Source: an uncultured Rhodopirellula sp.
GTDB taxonomy: Bacteria > Planctomycetota > Planctomycetia > Pirellulales > Pirellulaceae
Length of the DNA: 9,569 nt
Direction: 5' to 3'
NCBI GenBank assembly: GCA_913061385.1
Contig: CAJXTM010000078.1
Location: 1 to 9,569 of the forward strand
Under the pieces are notes generated by a model. The model saw nothing but the letters and a program-made list of their open reading frames with translations, was not told the DNA's origin and made no database searches. Below are positions 1-7,100 of this stretch, piece by piece; positions within the stretch are counted from its first letter, which is position 1; each line of letters begins with the position of its first letter. Made by a program: the position numbers and the translations under genes.

Positions 1-42
1 CGTAAGGAGTCGTCGGCAGCGTCAGATGTGTATAAGAGACAG
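1..42 (+). other. Illumina Nextera i5-side adapter (contamination)
   Basis: This is library-construction sequence and not genome. Positions 2-9 (GTAAGGAG) match Nextera index S505/N505, 10-23 (TCGTCGGCAGCGTC) match the Nextera read-1 adapter, and 24-42 match the 19-bp Tn5 mosaic end AGATGTGTATAAGAGACAG. The genomic insert starts at 43. On the minus strand the secretin frame reads straight through the adapter, adding the artefactual residues VSYTHLTLPTTPY. Confidence 0.99.
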
Positions 43-931
43 GCACAATGTAGGGCACGCGTCCCCCTACATTGAATCTTGCGGGACGCCCATGGGTCGC
101 AACTACCGTCGGTTCAGCTAGGAACTTGATCAAATTCTGCTTGCGAAGTGCTGATATCAGAGCCTGGAAATCACCAGCGTTTGCAAATAGCTTGTTCGTT
201 GCGCCGAGGCCTGCCCCGGCGGTGGGTATTGCGCTGGTACCACTTGCTGCTGCGCTGATCAAACCACCAGGAGCAGAATAGAAGAATGAACCCGTCGACA
301 CGCTACCCCAATCAATACCCAGATCTCGCAGTTTTGTACGAGATACTTCCATGATTTTGGTATGAAGCAGAACCGTCTGGACTCCAACAACGCGAATGTT
401 GTTGACAACCGTCGTGTAGAACTGCTCTGTAATCGCAACTGCTCGATCAACATCGTCCACGCTGGTTACGGTACCAGAGATGATTGCGCTGTCCTCGATT
501 GGAATCACTTTGAGTGTCGCCAATGGAAGTTGGCTCTCCAGAATTCCTTCCACCTGTCGGGCGTCAGCCATCACAATCACGTCGACTGTGTATAGCCGAT
601 CATTCGTGTCCCAAAGATTTAGCTGTGTTGTACCAGGCGTCTTCGCAAAAATCTGAATTTGGTTTTGAGAAACCGGTGTCGCTCCGACCACCAATTCATT
701 GTAAACCTGAAACTTCGGAATTCGTTCTTCCAAAGTTAGAATGCGGCTACTCTTCACAATCATCTCAACCCGCTCGGAGGGTTGCGAGATATTGTGGCCA
801 ACGGCAGAATTTGTTGATGCTAAAACACCTTGGGCATTCTGGGCATACGTCGGAAGAGGGCAGACGACGGATATCGTCGTGGCAATCAATAATGCGGCCG
901 AAAGCCGTGCCATCAATCGGATCGTTTCCAT
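43..931 (-). CDS. cpaC: CpaC/RcpA-family secretin of Tad (Flp) pilus, 3' truncated by contig end
   Basis: This gene encodes the outer-membrane secretin of a type IVb (Tad/Flp) pilus, through which the pilin fibre exits. About 296 residues are present. A Sec signal peptide is visible (hydrophobic core around residues 8-23, likely cleavage after TYA at 30). Next comes the pilus-formation N-terminal domain (about 53-122, including RILTLEERIPKFQVYN and GTTQLNLWD), then a BON-like segment (about 125-180, LKVIPIEDSAIISGTV). The secretin domain begins at about 185 (VQTVLLHTKIMEVSRTKLRDLGIDW), with the conserved LAEPTVVATHGRPARFNVGG at 271-290. The remaining C-terminal part of the secretin domain is missing because the contig ends in adapter; residues encoded by 1-42 are not real. 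The start ATG at 931-929 is chosen because it gives the signal peptide and has AAGGA at 942-946. It follows cpaB after a 206-bp gap. The family call is secure from these motifs. Confidence 0.93.
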
Positions 932-941
932 CGCTGGGGCA

Positions 942-946
942 TCCTT
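942..946 (-). promoter_or_regulatory. Shine-Dalgarno for cpaC
   Basis: On the minus strand AAGGA lies 10 nt before the ATG at 931. It supports this start over the upstream in-frame GTG codon. Confidence 0.55.
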
Positions 947-955
947 GCTAGACCA

Positions 956-975
956 AATTCGAATCCATTCGAATT
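956..975. repeat. 20-bp double palindrome upstream of cpaC
   Basis: The sequence AATTCGAAT-CC-ATTCGAATT is a perfect 9-bp inverted repeat with a 2-bp centre. Each arm also contains the 8-bp self-palindrome ATTCGAAT (957-964 and 967-974), so two identical palindromes sit exactly 10 bp apart, one helical turn. It lies 25 bp upstream of the cpaC start, just beyond the ribosome-binding site. It could be a DNA operator or, in RNA, a 7-bp stem with a 6-nt loop next to the Shine-Dalgarno. Function is inference. Confidence 0.6.
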
Positions 976-1137
976 CTGTCGTACTAAGCGAGCCAATGCT
1001 CACTGGAGTATCGATAGAGGTCAGGGCGTGTAACGGTTGTAAATGAAAGGTTGTTATTGACAGGCTCGGCTAGCTGTCGAAAGGCTGATCAATATTTTCT
1101 TCTGGGTTATCCCCAAGCCGATTTCGTTACGGCTGTT

Positions 1138-2145
1138 TCACTCGTTCGCCGGTGAGTTGTAGAACGGACTATTCTCCCCGTTCAATCGCTGGTAATCATC
1201 GTCCTCGGTAATCCTTACTGGAAGAGTACTCTTCATGGGTTTCTGAGGCTCCGCATCCTTGGCTCCCACTTCGCCAATCAGAACCGGCAACTTCCCCGAT
1301 ACGATCCAGTACTCAAGCATTCGTCCCCCAACGATTTTGAACATCGTAAAGCCTTCAACTTTTTCCTCGACCTCGTTTGGCTCGGCTACATCAGCTAGTC
1401 GGGTTTCCTCAAGACGCAGCCTCTCTGCCTCCTGTTCCTCGACTTTGCGATGGTTTTCGATCAAAGCGATGAATTTCGATGCAGCTTCGTTCGATCCATT
1501 TTCGAGGGTGTGGTCCTGATCGCTGGCTCTGTGTAACTCAATATCAGCGAGCTCTTTGGCGTAGGACCAAGCGTCTTTGTCTTTCTCGGGAATAAGCAGT
1601 TGGATAAAGCGAGCAGGCTTTCCACCCTTATCGTCAGGACGTCGTGATGTGTTTCCATCGATCGAGAAGACACGAATTCCCATGAAGACTGTCTGCGAAC
1701 CGCTACGGGGGATGAACTCACCCTTCTCGAAAAAGCCAACGATGTCCACACGATCGCCAGGTTGGAGTGAGCTGGTGATGCCCAGTTCACTTGCATCCAT
1801 ATCAACAGCTTTCCAGCCATTGGGCACGCTTGACCAGTTCTCGTCCATCAATTTGGCTGGCATGATTGGCTCGCCATCGAATAATCGCTGTTGGGCGTAT
1901 TTACCGTTAACTTCCGCCAGCTTGTTGCTCGCTCCCTCCGGAACCTTATCCTCGGGCCATCGTTCCAACGCGATTTTCTCCGCCGAAATTTTCTCCCCTA
2001 CATCGATCATTGCCGAAGTCACGAAGATTTCAACCATGTTGGTTGTGTTCTGATTGCCCTGTGCTTTTAGCCATTCGCTGGCCAAAACGGCTGCAACGGA
2101 ACCGCAAACGCATGCAAGAAGCAGATAAATCGATTTGTTACGCAT
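1138..2145 (-). CDS. cpaB: Flp pilus assembly protein CpaB/RcpC (335 aa)
   Basis: This is the periplasmic, membrane-anchored assembly factor of Tad pili, thought to work with the CpaC/RcpA secretin. Residues 5-23 form an N-terminal hydrophobic segment (IYLLLACVCGSVAAVLA). An SAF-type domain follows (about 37-100; VTSAMIDVGEKISAEKI, KYAQQRLFDGEPI). The CpaB core is at about 108-205, with the hallmark LQPGDRVDIVGFF at 127-139. Residues about 218-262 form a charged, Glu/Arg-rich, probably helical stretch (KVEEQEAERLRLEETRL). After it comes a last strand, FTMFKIVGGRMLEYWIV, matching the family's C-terminal strand. At 335 residues it is longer than many CpaB proteins because of this insert and a polar tail. 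The ATG at 2145 is chosen because the anchor follows at once. The frame is open back to an ATG at 2253, but those 36 extra residues are polar and would bury the anchor. No clear Shine-Dalgarno precedes either start. Confidence 0.93.
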   Translation of the reverse strand: MRNKSIYLLLACVCGSVAAVLASEWLKAQGNQNTTNMVEIFVTSAMIDVGEKISAEKIALERWPEDKVPEGASNKLAEVNGKYAQQRLFDGEPIMPAKLMDENWSSVPNGWKAVDMDASELGITSSLQPGDRVDIVGFFEKGEFIPRSGSQTVFMGIRVFSIDGNTSRRPDDKGGKPARFIQLLIPEKDKDAWSYAKELADIELHRASDQDHTLENGSNEAASKFIALIENHRKVEEQEAERLRLEETRLADVAEPNEVEEKVEGFTMFKIVGGRMLEYWIVSGKLPVLIGEVGAKDAEPQKPMKSTLPVRITEDDDYQRLNGENSPFYNSPANE

Positions 2146-2317
2146 TGCAGCTATGTCGTCTGAAACGAGTCGCCCGTGGGGTGTGAGGGTCAGTCCTGTC
2201 AACGCCAAGGCACGAACTAGACTACCGTAGGAGTCTTTTTCGGCACAAAACATTGGATCGCTGCAATCCGCATTACCGTTGAGCTATCAACTATATGATC
2301 GGCGACTCCAACGCAAT

Positions 2318-2337
2318 CGATTAGAACCTCCTAATCG
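2318..2337 (-). promoter_or_regulatory. Hairpin with Shine-Dalgarno-like sequence, cpaA-cpaB intergenic
   Basis: Perfect 7-bp arms (CGATTAG at 2318-2324, CTAATCG at 2331-2337) flank a 6-nt loop. In the minus-strand RNA it reads CGAUUAG-GAGGUU-CUAAUCG, so a strong Shine-Dalgarno core (UAGGAGG) lies across the loop and 5' arm. It sits 37 nt after the cpaA stop and about 170 nt before the chosen cpaB start. A TTG at 2316, in the cpaB frame, follows but meets a TGA at 2289-2287 after nine codons. The role (translational control, leader peptide or chance) is unknown. Confidence 0.4.
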
Positions 2338-2374
2338 TTAGACTTTGACACCCGAATCATCGGACTGCTAATGC

Positions 2375-2932
2375 TCAAACAAGCATCCCGGCAATTGCAA
2401 AGTAGGCAATCGACCCGATTGCCATTGGAATTCCGTACGGCAGCAGGTGCATGGAAGGCTTTCTTTCACGAGCAATCTCAGAGAGTTTCTGAGGATTGCG
2501 AATGGTCTTCCACTCGTGCAGGATCTGGTGACCCATCGCGAAGTGCTTCTGCCATTCTCCGCTTTGGAGGATCATGAACACTGCCATAATTCCCCCTGCA
2601 ATAGCGGTCGCAGCAAATGCATAAAGCGTGACAGTGGTGCCAAGCCAAGCACCAACACCGGCCAGCAGTTTAACGTCACCGGCACCCATGCCGCCGACGT
2701 TACGAAGGACTAGCAGCAGCATCATGCCAACAAAAGTTCCCATTAAGCTCCATCCCAGTCCGGTCATGCCATCCTGCATGGTCCAGTGCAACCACCCGCA
2801 GGTAATGAAGGGAAAGGTAAGCCAGTTAGGCACTTTTAAGATCGCGCCATCAATGATAGCGGCGATGATGAGGACGGTGGTTACGAACCAGACGATCCAG
2901 TTCTCAGCAATTCCTTGAAATAACATTTCCAT
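2375..2932 (-). CDS. cpaA: A24-family prepilin peptidase (CpaA/TadV), 185 aa
   Basis: This is an inner-membrane aspartyl peptidase that cleaves the leader of Flp prepilin. Both catalytic aspartates are visible: D28 in the first segment (IIDGAILKVPNWLT) and D86 in the family's GxGD motif (GMGAGDVKLLAG, 81-92). Several hydrophobic membrane segments are present (about 12-30, 36-50, 57-79, 98-122, 166-184), and the C-terminal LLPYGIPMAIG is typical of the family. The length fits the short TadV/CpaA type, which lacks the N-terminal methyltransferase domain of PilD. It follows the flp pilin after a 380-bp gap, and that pilin carries a matching G|P cleavage site. The ATG at 2932 is used; a second ATG two codons later is possible, and neither has an obvious ribosome-binding site. 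Confidence 0.95.
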   Translation of the reverse strand: MEMLFQGIAENWIVWFVTTVLIIAAIIDGAILKVPNWLTFPFITCGWLHWTMQDGMTGLGWSLMGTFVGMMLLLVLRNVGGMGAGDVKLLAGVGAWLGTTVTLYAFAATAIAGGIMAVFMILQSGEWQKHFAMGHQILHEWKTIRNPQKLSEIARERKPSMHLLPYGIPMAIGSIAYFAIAGMLV

Positions 2933-3312
2933 GTGAGTATCCCGATTAGTTTGTTAGCGAGCGATGGGTGGCGAAGAGAGCGTGGAGTACTCAACGTCGC
3001 CAATTGCACGGTTCGATGACCGTCAACGCGGACCTATAAGCCAACTGAACATTGCGAACAGAAGCGTCACTAGGCAACATGACAATTGCCAGGCGTAGGC
3101 GGCGGCGTCGGAGGGCAGTAGTGGGTAGTTCATGAGAGGATCCCACAGCGGGCAAGAGTTGGTGCGGCGGAAATCGGACCAGTGGGAGGCGTCAAAGTGT
3201 CAACCTAAACGCAAACATCCCGGCGCCACGGCACGGTTCCTTCAGGACTGGAATCGAGCCGAAAAGCGACGAGATTTCTTGGATGTGCCGCTGGATTTAA
3301 GCGGCATGCGAT
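2933..3312. other. Non-coding gap between flp and cpaA (380 bp)
   Basis: I see no convincing gene here on either strand; the small open frames do not resemble any family and lack ribosome-binding sites. Besides the hairpin after flp, it holds only weak dyads (ACGGT/ACCGT and GGCAA/TTGCC, 5-bp arms). It is probably the untranslated spacer between the abundant pilin message and the assembly genes, and might hold an internal promoter, but no clear -35/-10 pair was found. Confidence 0.5.
3286..3306 (-). terminator. Hairpin directly after flp stop codon
   Basis: Six-base GC-rich arms TGCCGC (3286-3291) and GCGGCA (3301-3306) flank a 9-nt loop, 6 nt beyond the flp stop. No U-tract follows on the minus strand, so it is not a textbook intrinsic terminator. 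It could be a partial attenuator, or a 3' structure that stabilises the pilin message relative to cpaA, as expected where a structural subunit must exceed its assembly factors. The role is inference. Confidence 0.4.
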
Positions 3313-3489
3313 TTAGTTTGCGATCGCAGTGCCAACTTCTTCGAACTTGGCTTTTGCGTTGGTACCAATCGTTCCGACGGCGGCCAAACATACAACTACG
3401 ATGAGTGCCAACATAACGGCGTACTCAACTGCAGTTGGACCATCTTCTTCTTTCAGGAATTTTACGATGCTGTCAGCGAAATTCTTCAT
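3313..3489 (-). CDS. flp: Flp/Fap-type IVb pilin (58 aa)
   Basis: This is the major structural subunit of the Tad pilus. The 17-residue leader MKNFADSIVKFLKEEDG ends in Gly, the prepilin peptidase cleavage point. The mature protein begins PTAVEYAVML, with the conserved Glu at +5 and Tyr at +6 of Flp pilins, followed by a hydrophobic helix (about 23-42). Mature length of about 41 residues is normal for the family. The start at 3489 is preferred over the ATG at 3516 because GAGGAG at 3496-3501 sits 6 nt upstream and the leader then has typical length. It is the first gene of the tad locus, as is usual, followed by the peptidase cpaA. Confidence 0.95.
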   Translation of the reverse strand: MKNFADSIVKFLKEEDGPTAVEYAVMLALIVVVCLAAVGTIGTNAKAKFEEVGTAIAN

Positions 3490-3495
3490 GTCTCT

Positions 3496-3501
3496 CTCCT
3501 C
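3496..3501 (-). promoter_or_regulatory. Shine-Dalgarno for flp
   Basis: GAGGAG on the minus strand lies 6 nt before the ATG at 3489 and decides the start. Immediately upstream is a small dyad (CTCA-CTCG-TGAG on the minus strand) whose 3' arm abuts the Shine-Dalgarno and might modulate access. Confidence 0.8.
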
Positions 3502-3550
3502 ACGAGTGAGACGCATATCTAGTGGATATACGACGACGACTTAAAATAGA

Positions 3551-3569
3551 AAGACTCGACGTGAGTCTT
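3551..3569 (-). terminator. Terminator- or attenuator-like hairpin in flp leader
   Basis: Perfect 7-bp arms AAGACTC (3551-3557) and GAGTCTT (3563-3569) with a 5-nt loop. On the minus strand the stem is followed by the T-rich run TCTATTTT, giving an intrinsic-terminator shape 62 nt upstream of the flp start. It could end transcription from upstream or attenuate flp. The stem is short and only moderately GC-rich, so strength is uncertain. Confidence 0.4.
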
Positions 3570-3862
3570 ACTTGATTAAAGGAACAGCCTCGTCTCCGAC
3601 TTTCGTCTGACACGCCTTGGCATGGGATCACGGTCACGACCGCAAACCCATTTTCCCTTGGCAACCCGGCGGTCCAGCAAACTCAGAATGCATTCGTGCA
3701 CTGTGAATAGGTTGGATCCGTGGCTTTGCGCCCCGCCTTTACAGACGGTTTGCCTTTTGTCCAGGGAGCAAGGCTGACCAAAACAGCAGTCATCGCATTC
3801 TTGCGACTATTTCCGTTTTGGCAGCGAGCCGAACAACGACTCACTCACTTCACTAAAACTTA

Positions 3863-3888
3863 TGACAAAAAACCCCGGTGTCAAAAAA
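3863..3888. repeat. 10-bp near-identical direct repeat, 16-bp period
   Basis: TGACAAAAAA (3863-3872) and TGTCAAAAAA (3879-3888) differ at one base and are separated by CCCCGG. On the minus strand the second copy reads TTTTTTGACA, which contains a perfect -35-like TTGACA. It lies about 375-400 bp upstream of flp. It may be a regulator or promoter element, or chance A-tracts. Confidence 0.35.
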
Positions 3889-3957
3889 CTCTGGTTAACG
3901 AAACCTTGGCGATCAGAATGATGGTCCAGATATGCCGGTTGTTTGTCTTAGATGCCG

Positions 3958-3986
3958 TTGACGATGTAAAAAAACAACATCGTCAA
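3958..3986. repeat. Perfect 10-bp inverted repeat with A7/T7-containing loop
   Basis: Arms TTGACGATGT (3958-3967) and ACATCGTCAA (3977-3986) are perfect complements around a 9-nt loop containing A7 on the plus strand. It lies about 210-240 nt downstream of the dehydrogenase stop. On neither strand is it followed by a long U-tract, though the plus strand has ATTTTT some 8 nt on. The 3' arm can alternatively pair AATGCC (3985-3990) with GGCATT (4004-4009), so two structures compete. It might be a 3' end structure or a small RNA element. Confidence 0.45.
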
Positions 3987-4103
3987 TGCCTAGCATTTTT
4001 AGCGGCATTGCTTGGTGGGTTGCCGAAATTGCCAAGACCTTGGCTTTATTCTGGCCACCACTCCTTGGGCTGGGCCCCTCGCTTCCATTCTCGTTGAATC
4101 TGG

Positions 4104-4138
4104 GAGGGCAGTCTCGTTTAAGACTGAAAGCTACCCTC
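4104..4138 (-). terminator. Bulged stem-loop downstream of dehydrogenase operon
   Basis: On the minus strand GAGGG and CCCTC form an outer stem, and CAGTCT and AGACTG an inner stem with a 6-nt loop, with a 7-nt bulge on one side. It begins about 57 nt after the stop of the last operon gene. No U-tract follows, so if it marks the transcript end it would be by a non-classical or factor-dependent route. Confidence 0.35.
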
Positions 4139-4195
4139 GTTCCACTTTTCATTAGTGAACATTGAATACGTACGAGCGTCGGTGCCACTGGCAGT

Positions 4196-7100
4196 TCATT
4201 CCACCGTAATCTTGGTGGGTTGCTGAAGGTAACTGACTAGATCACGAATGTCAGTTGCGGAAAGGGTGTCTAGTAGACCATCCGGCATCGGCGATTTTTC
4301 AGTCTCTTTGCGTTCCTGAATCTTTAGCTTGTCAAACGTGATTCGTTCGGTGGCCGTTTGGATTGAGATGGTGCGGGCTGTTTCATCCGTGACGAGACCA
4401 TTGAATAGGCGATTGTCGGTCGTTAAAAGAATTGTCATTCGATAGTCCTTGGCAACTATACCGCTGGGATCAATCATGTTGCTGAGCAGGTAATCCAGAT
4501 CATTGCGATTTGAGCCTGTCAGATCAGGGCCGATTTTTTCACCCTCGCCGAATAATCGGTGACAATTTTGGCAGAGTTTTTTAAATAATCGGTGTCCATT
4601 GCCAAGCTCTGCCTCGGCAAGCACGGAACCTGAAAGTGATTTTTTCAGCTGATCAATGCTGATTTGCATTTCTTGCGGGGTCGTTCGTGTTTCCCCCCAA
4701 ACCCGTCCAATGAGTTCATTGAGGTCAGGGTCACTAAAGCTTTTGATTTGGCTTACCTGAAAAGCTGAGAGATCGCTGGCAGGAATTTTGTTTTTTTCAA
4801 TCGCCTGCAGCATCGCTTTCGCAAATGACTTGCGAGATACAAGGATCGACATGACTTGTGGACGGACCGGGCTGCGGAAATTGCGATAGCGTTCTACTAG
4901 GCTTTCCCCAATCTCAGGTTCATCGAATTGGGACAATCCACGGGCCGCAAGCAGATTCATATGTTGATCAGAAAGAAGATCTTCACAGATCTTTCGCATC
5001 CCCTCGGCATCACTTTGGATCACCGTCTGTAACGCAGCTAGTCGAACTGCGGGTTCCCACTGATCTTTCCCTCTGGCGATTTTTCGTAACTCCTTAATAG
5101 CACGACCATCACCAAAGACGACACCCAATTCACGAACCTGGTTAGCGACTTCAGGTGCTTGAATGCTGGTAACCAGATCCCATGACTTTGGTCGCGGGGC
5201 CCTGATTCTGCCTTTCAATCCCCGTGTGACACCCTCCAGGACTGTCTGTAAGTAAACTCCCTTTCGATTTGCCGCGTGTTTTAAAAGTTGATCCAGCACT
5301 TTCGGAAACGCATCGACTTGCTCGGCGATGCAACGTGAAATCAATTCCAGTGTTTTCGGGATTTTGCAATCACGGGCTACGGCGAGCAGATCACCGGGAT
5401 TCTGATTGGCAACTGGAATCAATCCGTACCAAATCATCAGTGGCAGATTGTGGTCAGCAGTATCTTCTGCATGTTGTACAAGAGCATTCGCCAGCACAGG
5501 GCGGAATTCAATTGGCAATCGTTGCAAGGTAGAAGCAAGGCTCAGGCGAACAAGAGCAGATGGATCATGATTGGCCATGGCGAGCAAATGTTGCATAAGC
5601 TCACGTGCCTGCTTTTGAACACGACTGCGATCGGCTTTACCACTTGGGGCCGGACCAATCGCATCATCAAGAGGCCAAGTATCTGTGAGAAGTCGAATGG
5701 ACCAGCTTCTGAGTGATTCTTGCTCAACGTTTGAAAGACCACGTAGTATCGCTGGAGTTGTTCCACCAATAACATGCAGGGTTAATAGAGCTTGAACCTT
5801 GGTGCTCGGAGTGCTGTTGGGTGAATCAAGCAGTGCGTTCAGCAAAGGATAGCTGGATGTAATGTCGCTGGTCATTCGACGCCGCGCAAGTTCAAGCCTA
5901 GCTTGGCGTGTCTGCCAATCATTTCGACCCACGTGGGTATTGACTAGCCGAGGCAGCGACCAGGTGGCAAGATCTGTTGGTCCGCTTGAGACGAGGGGCT
6001 TGGTGTTACGTACTTTAAAGATACGACCGCTTGTTCGGTGCACCCCCGTGTGTTCGTGGCACTCGCCGGCATCGCTCCAATCCAAAACGAAAACAGCACC
6101 ATCCGGACCAGAACCAAGTTCCATACCGCGGAACCACGGGTCTTTCGCAAGGAGCATGTCTTTGCCGTGGGAGGCCACGTATCCTGAACCTTTGCGTTCA
6201 AGAATTTCCTGGTTTGCGCGGCGACCATGGAAATTCAGTGTGAAAAGGCGATCGCGATAAATCTCTGGCCAGTTGTCTGCCTGATAAACCATCGTCCCAG
6301 AGTGAGCGTGGCCACCACCAAAGGAATTGGCAGTGCCGTCTCTTGATTTTGTCCAGCTTTCCCCTGTATCGAAATGCCAATGATCGGCATGAAAGTCAAT
6401 TAATTCGTAGACGCGTCGATTAGGGTCCAATACAAATGGTCGAGTGAAGTGTGCGCCCGGGATCAGATGCCATAGGTGTCCGTTGACAGTGTTGACGAAG
6501 AACGCTTCACCGAGTGAATTCCAGTCGTGACCCCATGGGTTGGTGGTTCCGGTTGTAAGTACTTCGACTCGCTTTTCTATTGGATGGTAACGCCACATTC
6601 CACCTTCCAACGCGAGTCTTTGTCCATCAGGTGATCCCGGCACTCCAATTCTTGCGGGGCATGAACCACCACATCTTCCATACAGCCAACCGTCGGGTCC
6701 AAATTGCAGACCATTAGCAAAGTTGTGGTAGTTTTGTTGCGCGACAGTGAATCCGTCAAGAACGACCTCGCCGGGGTTGTCGGGTATGTCATCGCGATTG
6801 CGATCAGGAATGAAGATCAATTTGGGAGGGCACATTAGCCACACCCCATCCAGGCCTACTTCCATTCCAGTCAGCATCTGTACGTCATCTGTAAAAACAG
6901 TACGTGTCTTGAATCTGTCCTCGTGCGTATTGTCAAAAATTACGATTCGGTCGCGTAAGTCGAGTTGGAATCGCTGCTTGCGTTCAGCGTATGTGTAGTT
7001 CTCGGCAACCCATAAGCGACCTCTGGCGTCCCATGACATGGCGATGGGGTTCTGGATGTCTGGCTCTGCTGCAAAGGCTTTCGCAGTCAGTCCTGCGGGC

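Larger units (their letters stand above)
3490..4195. other. Long intergenic region between dehydrogenase operon and tad operon (706 bp)
   Basis: No supported gene. Open frames at 3720-4097 (+) and 3913-4188 (-) overlap each other, have no recognisable family and no ribosome-binding site. The region should contain the end of the rightward-lying operon and the promoter and leader of flp, since both operons run leftward. Visible elements, listed separately, are hairpins at 3551-3569, 3958-3986 and 4104-4138 and a 10-bp direct repeat at 3863-3888. A TTGACA-like hexamer for leftward transcription (TGTCAA on plus, 3879-3884) lacks a convincing -10. Confidence 0.55.

Noticed and set aside
24..42. 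19-bp mosaic ends in inverted orientation at both window ends, as in a Tn5-type transposon
   Set aside because: They are continuous with Nextera adapter and index sequences, and no transposase is present; they come from in vitro tagmentation.
514..2053. Plus-strand open frames of 100-158 codons across cpaC and cpaB
   Set aside because: They are antisense shadows of the clear minus-strand tad genes and show no family motifs.
2146..2253. 36-residue N-terminal extension of CpaB from the ATG at 2253
   Set aside because: It would place polar sequence before the membrane anchor and has no ribosome-binding site; the ATG at 2145 gives a normal CpaB N-terminus.
3490..3516. Flp start at the upstream ATG 3516 (adds MRLTREERD)
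   Set aside because: GAGGAG lies within that extension and fits the ATG at 3489; the shorter leader is typical of Flp pilins.
3720..4097. 125-codon plus-strand open frame in the intergenic region
   Set aside because: No family resemblance, no ribosome-binding site, opposite to all neighbours, and it covers hairpins and repeats.
3913..4188. 91-codon minus-strand open frame after the dehydrogenase gene
   Set aside because: Low-complexity, unrecognisable product with no Shine-Dalgarno; it overlaps two stem-loops and an equally unlikely opposite-strand frame.
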